Positions 1 to 7,847 of a stretch of DNA of 15,059 nt are shown piece after piece. This DNA is from DAONJL01 sp035405645 [NCBI: bacterium]. Its GTDB lineage: Bacteria > JAGOBX01 > DAONJL01. Under the pieces are notes generated by a model, which was not told the DNA's origin, did not search any database, and saw nothing but the letters and a program-made list of their open reading frames with translations. The stretch is taken from contig DAONJL010000058.1 of assembly GCA_035405645.1 (NCBI GenBank), positions 1-15,059 on the forward strand, read 5' to 3'. The position numbers and the translations under genes were made by a program. Numbering within the stretch: position 1 is the stretch's first letter; every line of letters starts with the position of its first letter.

Positions 1-1390
1 TTTTATATATTCTTAATGCTCGTTCAGAAAAATTATACGGTTCTCTTATACCATGATTACTATGTGTTCTAAATACTGGACTAAAACAACCAAATTGCAC
101 CCAGCGTATATATACTTCTTCATCTATTTCTTGATTATGAAAACCGCCAATATCGTGCGACCAATAATATGCGCCTAAACCGCCAGAATATGCTGTAAAA
201 TATATCTGATGTTTTAATGTTTCAAAATTTGAATAAGTATCACCACTAAATTGAACTGGATAACGATGCGAACCTAAACCACCCCAGCGTGATAAAATCA
301 TTACTCTTTGTTCAGGATAAATTTCCTGTGTCAATTCATAATATTGCCAATTCAACCATAATTGTCCATCAGTATCACAAAATGGCCAATCACCCCAACC
401 ATCTATCCACCAGATATCTATTCCTTGTTTTAATATTTTTTGAATTGTTTCTCTTGCCCATAATTTTACTACTGATTTTCTCGACCAATCACAACTCCAC
501 ATTCCTTTATATGATGGCTCTTTTAGTTCTTCTTTTATTTTTTTTAAAGCACTATCATCATCTGGTAATGGGTCATACATTCCATAACCAGGATGATCAT
601 TTAATGCTATTTTTATTCCTTTTGACTTTATATATTTTATAAATTCTTCTGGTTCTGGAAATGAACTTTTTCGCCAATCATAACCATTCCAATTTGATTT
701 ATGCCAATCTACATCAATTACTAATATATCTATTGGTAAATCATTATCATTATATTTCTTTATTAATTCTTTTAATTCATAATCTTTATAATCATACCAG
801 CGCGAATACCACGCACCAAATGTATAACGCGGTAATAATGGCACTTTGCCAAAAACTTTTATAAAATCTTTAAATGCTTGCTCTATATCTGTTCCATAAA
901 AAAATAAAAAAGCATTATAAATTGGTCTTCTAAAAACAACAGCCCAATTATTTTCTGTATCCCAATATACTGTTTGATGATTTTCAATAACTGACCAACC
1001 ATCTTTATTTATTATTATTGGCTGTGGATAATATTCAACTTTATGATGCCAGGCATCAAGACAGCGTTGAACATTTGGTATTTGACAGGTATGCTCTGTT
1101 TTTCTCGTCCATACTCGTTCTTCATTTTCATATTTATACCTTATTTCTAATTTATCTTTTTCAAAATTATTTTCATCTTCATTATTTTGTTCGTATTCTA
1201 TTTCGCATTTTTTTGTTCTAATTATTATTCCTTTTTCATTTTTGTATTTAATTTCTGCTTTTATTTCTTCTGGTAATTCTTTGCCCATTACTAATGTTGG
1301 CTTATTTATAAATTTTTTCTCGTGTTGATATTCTATTCTAAATGCTGTATCTGAATATATACTAATACATAAATTTTTAAAATATATCAT
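1..1390 (-). CDS. Glycoside hydrolase family 31 enzyme (alpha-glycosidase), 3' part cut off by window edge
   Basis: The reading frame is open from the ATG at 1390 to the window edge (463 residues, C-terminus missing). It has the GH31 layout: an N-terminal beta-rich domain (about 1-170), then the catalytic barrel. Landmarks are IDVDWH (225-230), GIDIWWID with D330 in the position of the catalytic nucleophile, SRWGGLGSHRYP followed by FSGDT with D384 as likely acid/base, WSHDIGGF (410-417), and RWVQFGCFSPVFRTHSNHG (429-447). GH31 enzymes retain configuration while cleaving alpha-linked glucose, xylose, galactose or GalNAc residues. The WWID-x-W nucleophile context and the NDHPGYG segment differ from the common WxDMNE signature, so the substrate cannot be named; alpha-glucosidase and alpha-N-acetylgalactosaminidase are both possible. 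No signal peptide is visible, so it is probably cytoplasmic. A GGAGG at 1398-1402 lies 7 bases before the ATG. The gene starts 51 bases after the sigma-54-like fusion gene on the same strand. Confidence 0.9.
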   Translation of the reverse strand, partial: MIYFKNLCISIYSDTAFRIEYQHEKKFINKPTLVMGKELPEEIKAEIKYKNEKGIIIRTKKCEIEYEQNNEDENNFEKDKLEIRYKYENEERVWTRKTEHTCQIPNVQRCLDAWHHKVEYYPQPIIINKDGWSVIENHQTVYWDTENNWAVVFRRPIYNAFLFFYGTDIEQAFKDFIKVFGKVPLLPRYTFGAWYSRWYDYKDYELKELIKKYNDNDLPIDILVIDVDWHKSNWNGYDWRKSSFPEPEEFIKYIKSKGIKIALNDHPGYGMYDPLPDDDSALKKIKEELKEPSYKGMWSCDWSRKSVVKLWARETIQKILKQGIDIWWIDGWGDWPFCDTDGQLWLNWQYYELTQEIYPEQRVMILSRWGGLGSHRYPVQFSGDTYSNFETLKHQIYFTAYSGGLGAYYWSHDIGGFHNQEIDEEVYIRWVQFGCFSPVFRTHSNHGIREPYNFSERALRIYK

Positions 1391-1441
1391 ATTTCTTCCT
1401 CCATAAATTTTTTTCACTTTTAAAAAAATTTTAATAATTAG

Positions 1442-3544
1442 TCAAGTTATAAAATTATTTTTATTATTCAACTTCTTTATCTCTTTATTTTTTTCACTTA
1501 TTTTATTTAATAATTCATTATTTAAAATTTTTAAATAATGCTTTTCTAATAATAATTTTAATAATGAATTAAATAATGATGTCTCTAAAAATTGACAATT
1601 ATAAAAATTATTCTCATTATTTATTTTTGGTAATAATTCATTATATAACTCATTTTTCAAATAAATAATAAATAAAATATTTGGATATTTTTCTATTGTT
1701 TCTTGAATAAAAATTAAATCGCTTCGAGTTATATCAATATTAATGATTATTAAATCATAAGATTTTTCTCTTATTTCATATCTTAATCTATTAATATTTG
1801 TAATTTTTTTTATTTCAAAATTTTTAAAATAATCTTTTATTAATATCTGGCATTTATTTGTATCTTTTTCTATTAATAAAATTCTTGTATTAATAAATAT
1901 TTTATTTTTATAATTTTGCATTTCAAAAAATAACTTTTTTTCTTCTAATAATTTATTTATTTTTTCATAAGTTACAGGTTTTTCTATATAATCAATATTA
2001 ATTAATTTATCCAATTGGGCATTTTCAATTTTTGTGAATATATCATTATCAATTAATAAAATAAAAAAATTTTTTTCTGAAATCTGAATAAATCTTTTTA
2101 TTAATTCAATTTGCTGATTATTCATTACATCCCAAAATATTATATCAAAATTTTTTTTGATTCTATTATTATAATTATTTACTACTTTTACTGCATATCC
2201 ATTTTTTGATATATTATCAATTATTTCTTTGTAATTTTCTATTTTTTCTGTTACAAATAATATTTTTATATTTTCTTTTATTTCAGTTATACTTTCTTTT
2301 CTCTCATAAGATGATAGAATATTCAACTTTTTTCGATATTTTGCAATTGTTCGGCGTGATATTATTATTCCTTTTTCATTTAATTTTTTACATATTTCTT
2401 TATCAGTCAAATTATTATTTTCATATTTTGTAATTTCAATTATTTGATTCTCAATTTCTCTTTGTGATATTATTTGTTTTGTATTTGTTCTAAAACATTT
2501 TGTAAACAAATCAGTTATATAAAAAAATCCAAAATCTGTTAATATTCTCCTTTCTTTTAATATTCGTAATATAATTGAAATATTTATATTAAATTTTCTG
2601 GCTAACATTGAAAATGAAATCGGTTCAGGATAATATTTTTGAAAACTTATATATTCCCATTGATATTCAACTATATATTTTATTAAATCTAAAAATATTT
2701 TTAAATAAACTTCTTTACTTATTGGCATTGCTTTGCCTTTATTATAAAATCTAATTGCATTTCTATCTATTTTCATTTCTGGATTTATATATATTTTTAT
2801 TTCTTCATCTTTTTCTATTACTGCATCAGGTAATTCTTTTGTTGACATTTCTATATTATTCTTTAAAAATTTTGATTTTACAATTTCTCTATATATCATT
2901 ATCTTATCTTCTTTTTCTTTTTTATTATTTTTAGTATGTATTTGATATGTTTCTAAATATTCTAAAAAATTTTTTATTAAATATTTTTTAATATTATTAT
3001 CAGATTCTTTTTCAAGATTTTGATAATAATATTCATAAATAAAATTATAAATATCAAACCATCTTAATTTTAGAAAAAATTTATTATTCATCAATTTATC
3101 TGGAATTTGTATATCATTTTTAGTTATTAACAAAAAATATTTATACATAAATGTTGTTGAAATTATTGAAAAATATTCAAAATAATTTTCAAGTTGTGAA
3201 TTTATTTCATTTAGTTTGTTTTTAAACTTTTTATTTCGTGAATTTATTTTATTTTCTATATATAGTAAAAATAAATTTTCAACTATCAACACTAAATCTA
3301 TATATAGTTTTGTTCCGTTATAATTTATTCTTTTGGGTGCATAGATTTTATATTTCGAATTATTTATTAAATATCTTATTGAACTTTCATCTGTCTGTTT
3401 AGCAATTATCTTACTTATAAAAGCAACTAATAAATCAGGCATAATATTTAATAAATATGCAAATGATTTATTTAGTTTTATTTCATTATTTTCATTATTA
3501 GGATAATGAGTTAATGTAATAAAAATATTTTCTTTTATTTCCAT
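1442..3544 (-). CDS. PD-(D/E)XK nuclease / sigma-54 C-terminal region / tandem receiver fusion protein
   Basis: Seen: a 700-residue protein with four parts. (1) Residues about 24-180 resemble PD-(D/E)XK nucleases: LYIDLVL with D83, LLYIENK with E97-x-K99, then QLENY and LRWFDIY. (2) Residues about 239-415 align by eye with the C-terminal half of RpoN: LPDAVIEK, KYIVEYQ, a helix-turn-helix (PISFSMLARKFNINISIILR), FGFFYITDLF, LTDKEICKKL, and SRRTIAKYR at 396-404 matching the RpoN box ARRTVAKYR. Sigma-54 region I and the first core-binding subdomain are absent. (3) Residues about 425-534 form a receiver-like domain with D472 at the phosphoacceptor position and K522-P523. (4) Residues about 552-669 form a second receiver with N602 and T655 in those places. 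A basic, probably coiled tail follows. Known: RpoN binds -24/-12 promoters and core RNA polymerase. Inferred: a cytoplasmic DNA-binding regulator or nuclease rather than an ordinary sigma factor. The ATG at 3544 has AGGAAAGGA 7 bases upstream; the longer TTG start at 3607 coincides with a -35 box. A/T content is high even for this window. Domain calls rest on motifs only. Confidence 0.8.
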   Translation of the reverse strand: MEIKENIFITLTHYPNNENNEIKLNKSFAYLLNIMPDLLVAFISKIIAKQTDESSIRYLINNSKYKIYAPKRINYNGTKLYIDLVLIVENLFLLYIENKINSRNKKFKNKLNEINSQLENYFEYFSIISTTFMYKYFLLITKNDIQIPDKLMNNKFFLKLRWFDIYNFIYEYYYQNLEKESDNNIKKYLIKNFLEYLETYQIHTKNNKKEKEDKIMIYREIVKSKFLKNNIEMSTKELPDAVIEKDEEIKIYINPEMKIDRNAIRFYNKGKAMPISKEVYLKIFLDLIKYIVEYQWEYISFQKYYPEPISFSMLARKFNINISIILRILKERRILTDFGFFYITDLFTKCFRTNTKQIISQREIENQIIEITKYENNNLTDKEICKKLNEKGIIISRRTIAKYRKKLNILSSYERKESITEIKENIKILFVTEKIENYKEIIDNISKNGYAVKVVNNYNNRIKKNFDIIFWDVMNNQQIELIKRFIQISEKNFFILLIDNDIFTKIENAQLDKLINIDYIEKPVTYEKINKLLEEKKLFFEMQNYKNKIFINTRILLIEKDTNKCQILIKDYFKNFEIKKITNINRLRYEIREKSYDLIIINIDITRSDLIFIQETIEKYPNILFIIYLKNELYNELLPKINNENNFYNCQFLETSLFNSLLKLLLEKHYLKILNNELLNKISEKNKEIKKLNNKNNFIT

Positions 3545-3577
3545 TTTTTTGTCCTTTCCTATTTTTAAAAATTTGTT

Positions 3578-3607
3578 AATATATATACTTATTTTTAAAA
3601 TTGTCAA
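3578..3607 (-). promoter_or_regulatory. Sigma-70-type promoter for the nuclease/sigma-54/receiver gene
   Basis: On the minus strand TTGACA lies at 3602-3607 and TATATT at 3578-3583, with an 18-base spacer. The predicted transcript would start near 3571, leaving a leader of about 27 bases that contains the ribosome-binding site AGGAAAGGA (3552-3560) before the ATG at 3544. The same TTGACA supplies the TTG of the longest open frame, which argues against that longer start. Confidence 0.6.
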
Positions 3608-3679
3608 ATTATTATTTTTTTATTCATTTTTAATTTTTTTTAGTTGCCAAAATTTTTTATTTTTTTTATTTTTATCTTT

Positions 3680-6600
3680 ATGAAAAATTTTTATTTATTA
3701 AAAAGAAAAATTTTATTTTTAAATTTTTTTAATGATTTCTTTGTTATTATTCTCACTATCCTTAATTGTTTTCTTTTTTACTATCTATTATTTTTCTTTT
3801 TATCATTTTTTAAATTTTCTATTATTATTCATATTTTAATTTTTGTTTCGATTTACTTTCTTCTTAAACTAATAATAAATAAAAAAAATTTATTTAATAA
3901 AAATGATATTTTTATTTTCCTTGATAATAAATATTCGCCAAAAAAAGGGATTATTTATACTGCTTTTACATTGAATGATTCGCAAAATTTATATTCAAAC
4001 ATTTTAATAAATGAACTAAATAATAAATCTTTTCAAATATTAAATAAAAACAAAATAAATGAATTAATAAAAAATATCTGGCTTTTTAGATGTTCCTTAT
4101 TTTCGTTTATTTTATTTTTAGCAATTTCTTCTTTCTGTATTTTTAAATTTCCTGATAAATTTATTTTATTTTTCAATTCATTATATTCATCTCAAAAAAA
4201 TTATTTTGCCAGAACATATTTTTATTTACAACCAAAAAATTTATCTGTTTATATAAATGATGATTTAAAAATTCATATAAAAAAAATTGGTAAATTAGAT
4301 GATTTACCAATTAACCTTCATTTATTCTATTCTAATAATCAAGAAAAAATTATCTCATTATCTTCAAAAGATAATATAAATTTTGAATATGAATTTTTTA
4401 ATATTACTGAACCAATAAATTTTAAAATATCAAATTATTCAAATGAATTCTTTTCACAAAATTACAAAATAGATGTCATAATAAAACCAATAATAAAAAT
4501 AGAAGCATTAACTGTTTATTTTCCAGATTATACTAAAAAGGAAACAGAAAAATATTTCACTGATAAAGGTAATATAAAAGTCTTACAACATTCCAGAATA
4601 ACAATAGATGGTTCAACAAATTTTATCATTACAAATGCTTCTGCAAAAATAAATAACACCATCATTAAAAAAATAAATTTTTCAGGTAATACTTTTTCAT
4701 TCCAATTTTTTGCTAATAATTCTTTTACTTATTCACTCACCTGTGCTGATACAAAATATAATGTTTCAACATTAACATATAAAATTGAAGTTTTTAAAGA
4801 TGAATTTCCTGAAATAGAAATAATTGAACCAGATAAATATTTTAAAGTATCAGAAGAAATGATTGTGCCATTAAATATTTTAGTTTCTGATGATTTTGGT
4901 ATTGATACAATTGGAATATACTATGTAATTGATAATGAATATATTAATAAATTTTATATGCCATTTACATTTAATGAAAATATTGGAAAATTTAATGCTT
5001 TATATTTATGGGATTTAGAAAAAATAAATTCTGTTGCACCAGGCAGTAAAATTTCTTATTTTGCTTTTACTTATGATAATGATTTTTTTAATAAAAATAA
5101 ATTTGTTCGCTCTGATACTTTTTATATTTCTGTTCCTTCGCTAACTGATTTATTTGCTGAAAATTTTGAAAATGATAATGCAAGCAATCAAATTATAAAT
5201 AATTTGAATGCAAAACAATCTGATTTAGCACGAGAAACAAAAAAGATAATTGAAAATATTATGCGTAAAGAACAAAATGATTGGCAAATTCAACAAGAAT
5301 TAAAAACACTTTATGATAAACAACAGGAAATTAAAAATTCTCTTGAAAACATAAAAAAAAGTATAGAAAAAAGTATTCAAAATTTTCAGCCTAATAATCT
5401 TATCGATCAATCAATTCTACAAAAAGTTAATGAAATAAAAAAATTATTTGATGAATTAATTGATGATGAACTTAAAAATCAATTATCAAATATTCAATCC
5501 GCAATGCAACAAGTAAAACTTTCTGAAAAAGAAAAAATGTTAATGAAAAATAAATTTGATATGGAAAAATTCCAGAAAAAACTTGATACAACATTAAATA
5601 TTCTTCAAAAATTTAATACATTAAAAAAATTAAATATAATGAAAAATTTATATAAAGAACTTTCAAAAAGACAAAACGAGATTTCAAACGATATAATAAA
5701 TATGAATGATAAAAATAAAATATCAGCAAAACAAGAACAGATAACAAAAGATTTAGAAAATCTAAACAATTTAATCGAACAATTTAAAGAATCAAATAAA
5801 GATATTGAGAAATTATTAGAAAAAATAAAGAATGAAGAACTAATAAATAAAAGTAAAAATTTAACGAAAAATATCAGGGGAAAGAATAAAAGTGATAATT
5901 TAACTGATAGTCAAAAACTCACTAAAGATTTATTAAATCATTATAATTTACTAAATGATTTAATTGAAAAAGATGAACGAGCAAAAATTGAAGAAGCACA
6001 AAAAATTATATTAAGCATTATTTACGAGTTATTATTTTTAAATAATTCATTAGAACAGGAAAAAAAAGATATTATCAAATTAGTTTTAGAAGATTTGCTT
6101 TTACAATTAAATAAATCATTCCAAAAATTAATTGAAGAATATAAAAAAATATTCAAGTTAACTTTATTTAGTGATTTTAAAATTCTTAAATTATTTTACA
6201 ATTTTAATGATAAGATAAATTTATTTGAAGATAAATTAAAAAATAAACTTTCAATTAACAGAAATTATGAATTAGAAAACTTACAAACAGAACTATTAAA
6301 ATTAGTAAAAATTTTATTTAATGAGAATAAAGAATTATTAAATAGATTTAATAAAGCAGCAAATGAAGATTATGCTGATGATATGAATGAATTAAGTAAA
6401 TTGCAATCACTATTAAATAGTCTTACTGAAAGTTTTGATTTTGGTAATGCTGATGAAGATATGCTAAAACAACTTGCATTTGAGCAGCAACTACTACGTG
6501 AAATGCTCGAACGAATAGAAGAAAAGCAAAAAGAATTTAACCTGACATTTGGTAGATTAGAAGATGTGATAAATAAAATGAAAGAAGTAGAAGAAAAAAT

Positions 6601-6877
6601 AGCAAAATATAAAGCACAAAAATCTGAAAAAAAAGAGATAGTTGAAAAACAAAAAGAAATTGTAAAAAGAATGTTGCAAGCACAAAAAGCAATAAATAAA
6701 GAACAAGAAAAAGAAGAAAAACGCGAAGCAGAAAAAGCAAAAGAATATACAATAGACCAGAAATTTATAACAGAAAAATTAAAAAAATATGAAAATTATT
6801 TAAACCAGGAAAAAATAATTGAAGAATCCATACCAAAAATTTATATAAGATATATAAAAGAAATTATGAAAAAATAA
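3680..6877 (+). CDS. DUF4175-like large membrane-anchored coiled-coil protein
   Basis: Counting from the ATG at 3680 the protein has 1065 residues. Hydrophobic helices lie at about 21-42, 46-64 and 138-156; the rest should then lie outside the cytoplasmic membrane. Residues about 185-500 are beta-rich and Ig-like, including VSDDFGIDTIGIYYVID and a PGSKISYFAFTYDND strand pair. From about 505 to the end it is almost all Lys/Glu/Gln/Asn-rich coiled coil. The C-terminal stretch with FEQQLLREMLERIEE, KMKEVEEKIAK and EKQKEIVKRMLQAQ resembles the end of DUF4175 proteins. The length and layout fit that family, whose biochemical role is not established; an envelope role is inference. An in-frame TTG at 3644 would add 12 hydrophobic residues. 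Neither start has a Shine-Dalgarno sequence. The gene diverges from the sigma-54-like fusion gene; no plus-strand promoter was recognised in the A/T-rich gap. DUF4175 is my best family match, not a certain one. Confidence 0.75.
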   Translation: MKNFYLLKRKILFLNFFNDFFVIILTILNCFLFYYLLFFFLSFFKFSIIIHILIFVSIYFLLKLIINKKNLFNKNDIFIFLDNKYSPKKGIIYTAFTLNDSQNLYSNILINELNNKSFQILNKNKINELIKNIWLFRCSLFSFILFLAISSFCIFKFPDKFILFFNSLYSSQKNYFARTYFYLQPKNLSVYINDDLKIHIKKIGKLDDLPINLHLFYSNNQEKIISLSSKDNINFEYEFFNITEPINFKISNYSNEFFSQNYKIDVIIKPIIKIEALTVYFPDYTKKETEKYFTDKGNIKVLQHSRITIDGSTNFIITNASAKINNTIIKKINFSGNTFSFQFFANNSFTYSLTCADTKYNVSTLTYKIEVFKDEFPEIEIIEPDKYFKVSEEMIVPLNILVSDDFGIDTIGIYYVIDNEYINKFYMPFTFNENIGKFNALYLWDLEKINSVAPGSKISYFAFTYDNDFFNKNKFVRSDTFYISVPSLTDLFAENFENDNASNQIINNLNAKQSDLARETKKIIENIMRKEQNDWQIQQELKTLYDKQQEIKNSLENIKKSIEKSIQNFQPNNLIDQSILQKVNEIKKLFDELIDDELKNQLSNIQSAMQQVKLSEKEKMLMKNKFDMEKFQKKLDTTLNILQKFNTLKKLNIMKNLYKELSKRQNEISNDIINMNDKNKISAKQEQITKDLENLNNLIEQFKESNKDIEKLLEKIKNEELINKSKNLTKNIRGKNKSDNLTDSQKLTKDLLNHYNLLNDLIEKDERAKIEEAQKIILSIIYELLFLNNSLEQEKKDIIKLVLEDLLLQLNKSFQKLIEEYKKIFKLTLFSDFKILKLFYNFNDKINLFEDKLKNKLSINRNYELENLQTELLKLVKILFNENKELLNRFNKAANEDYADDMNELSKLQSLLNSLTESFDFGNADEDMLKQLAFEQQLLREMLERIEEKQKEFNLTFGRLEDVINKMKEVEEKIAKYKAQKSEKKEIVEKQKEIVKRMLQAQKAINKEQEKEEKREAEKAKEYTIDQKFITEKLKKYENYLNQEKIIEESIPKIYIRYIKEIMKK

Positions 6878-6906
6878 ATAAAACTTGCAAATCAATATTT
6901 TTTCTA

Positions 6907-6936
6907 TTGACAAAACAAACAAGATTAAAATATTAT
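6907..6936 (+). promoter_or_regulatory. Promoter of the greA cluster
   Basis: TTGACA at 6907-6912 and TATTAT at 6931-6936 are separated by 18 bases, 32 bases upstream of the greA start codon. The leader carries CGGAGA (6955-6960). The next three genes follow with gaps of 3-9 bases, so this promoter probably serves greA through the dehydrogenase gene. Confidence 0.65.
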
Positions 6937-6967
6937 GAATTAAAATAAAAAAGTCGGAGAATAAATA

Positions 6968-7438
6968 ATGCAAAAAATATTAATGACAAAAGAAAACTAT
7001 GAAAAAATAAAAGCACAAATAAAAGAACTTGAAGCAGAAAAACCAAAAGTAATACAGGCAATTTCAGATGCTCGTGATTTAGGTGATTTAAGTGAAAATG
7101 CTGAATATCATTCTGCCAGAGAACGCTTATCTCATATTGAAGCAAAAATATCATATTTATCTGCACAATTGAATAATGCTGAAATTGTTTCAGTTGAAAA
7201 TATAAATACTAATGAAGTTAGTTTTGGCACTACTGTAAAATTACTTGATTTAACTAATAATGAAGAATTAGAATTAACAATTGTTTCTGCTGGTGATGCA
7301 GACCCTGATAAAAATCAAATTTCTGTTAATTCACCATTAGCAAAAAATTTATTAGGAAAGAAAATAAATGATGAAATAAAAGTAAAACTTCCTTTAGGTG
7401 ATGTCACTTATAAAATTCTAAATATTTCAATTAAATAA
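6968..7438 (+). CDS. greA: Transcription elongation factor GreA
   Basis: GreA enters the secondary channel of backtracked RNA polymerase and stimulates cleavage of the nascent RNA 3' end. The 156-residue product has the usual length. The N-terminal half (about 8-75) is a coiled-coil hairpin whose tip carries ARDLGDLSENAEYHSARE; D40 and E43 correspond to the acidic tip residues that help bind the catalytic magnesium. The C-terminal half is the FKBP-like domain (SFGTTVKLLDL, INSPLAKNLLGK-like segment, GDVTYKILNI). The ATG at 6968 is supported by CGGAGA 7 bases upstream and by the GreA-like opening KILMTKENYEKI. It is the first gene after the promoter at 6907 and is followed after 4 bases by the YedF-like gene. 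Confidence 0.97.
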   Translation: MQKILMTKENYEKIKAQIKELEAEKPKVIQAISDARDLGDLSENAEYHSARERLSHIEAKISYLSAQLNNAEIVSVENINTNEVSFGTTVKLLDLTNNEELELTIVSAGDADPDKNQISVNSPLAKNLLGKKINDEIKVKLPLGDVTYKILNISIK

Positions 7439-7442
7439 AACT

Positions 7443-7844
7443 ATGGCAATAAATGAAATTATCGAATCACAGGAAGAAGCATTATCTTTATTAGAAGAAA
7501 ATAATGAAAAAAATATTGGTGTGCTATTCATCACAAAAAAAGGAATAGGTGATAATTCCACTCAAGCAACAAATTTATTAATAAAACTTTTAACTTCAAT
7601 CATTCAAATAAAAAATAAACCAAAATATATAATATTTAGTGGAAATTCAATTTTTTTATTAAATGAAAATGAAGAAATAGTAAAGATTATCTCTATGCTA
7701 AAAGAATATAATATAAATATTTTAATTTGTGATGATAGTCTGAAAGAACATAAAATTGAATTAAAGAAAAAAGTTTGTAATATTGCAAATTTAAGCGATA
7801 TATTAAAAATTCTTTTTTCTGAAACGAAAGTAATTACTATATAA
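7443..7844 (+). CDS. Stand-alone YedF C-terminal-like (DsrE-fold) protein
   Basis: This 133-residue protein aligns by eye with the C-terminal domain of YedF, a putative selenium or sulfur metabolism protein. The family pattern is a strand plus GxGD near the start, a helix, a strand with an FxNSGV-like turn, then a strand ending in a CGTC-type motif, and a final short strand VITI. Here these appear as LFITKKGIGDNS (28-39), YIIFSGNSIFLL (62-73), NILICDDSL (92-100) and KVITI (129-133). The usual N-terminal TusA/SirA-like domain is absent, replaced by about 22 polar residues. Only the first motif cysteine (C96) is kept; another cysteine is at 112. Sulfur or selenium transfer is therefore doubtful. 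There is no Shine-Dalgarno sequence, and the start lies 4 bases after greA, suggesting translational coupling. Confidence 0.6.
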   Translation: MAINEIIESQEEALSLLEENNEKNIGVLFITKKGIGDNSTQATNLLIKLLTSIIQIKNKPKYIIFSGNSIFLLNENEEIVKIISMLKEYNINILICDDSLKEHKIELKKKVCNIANLSDILKILFSETKVITI

Positions 7845-7847
7845 TTT

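Noticed and set aside
840-852. TGGCAC followed by TTTGCC
   Set aside because: The two elements overlap or abut rather than being 5 bases apart, and they lie inside the GH31 coding region.
289-1221. Three plus-strand open frames of 67-117 residues
   Set aside because: They are antisense shadows of the GH31 gene, rich in Leu, His and Tyr, with no family match or ribosome-binding site.
1417-1445. TTGACT as a possible separate promoter for the GH31 gene
   Set aside because: No acceptable -10 box lies at 16-18 bases; only T/A runs follow.
2723-2736. TGGCAT-N4-TTGC resembling a -24/-12 sigma-54 promoter
   Set aside because: The GG to GC spacing is 9 instead of 10, and it lies inside the fusion gene on the opposite strand. 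No exact TGGCAC-N5-TTGC was found by eye elsewhere in the window.
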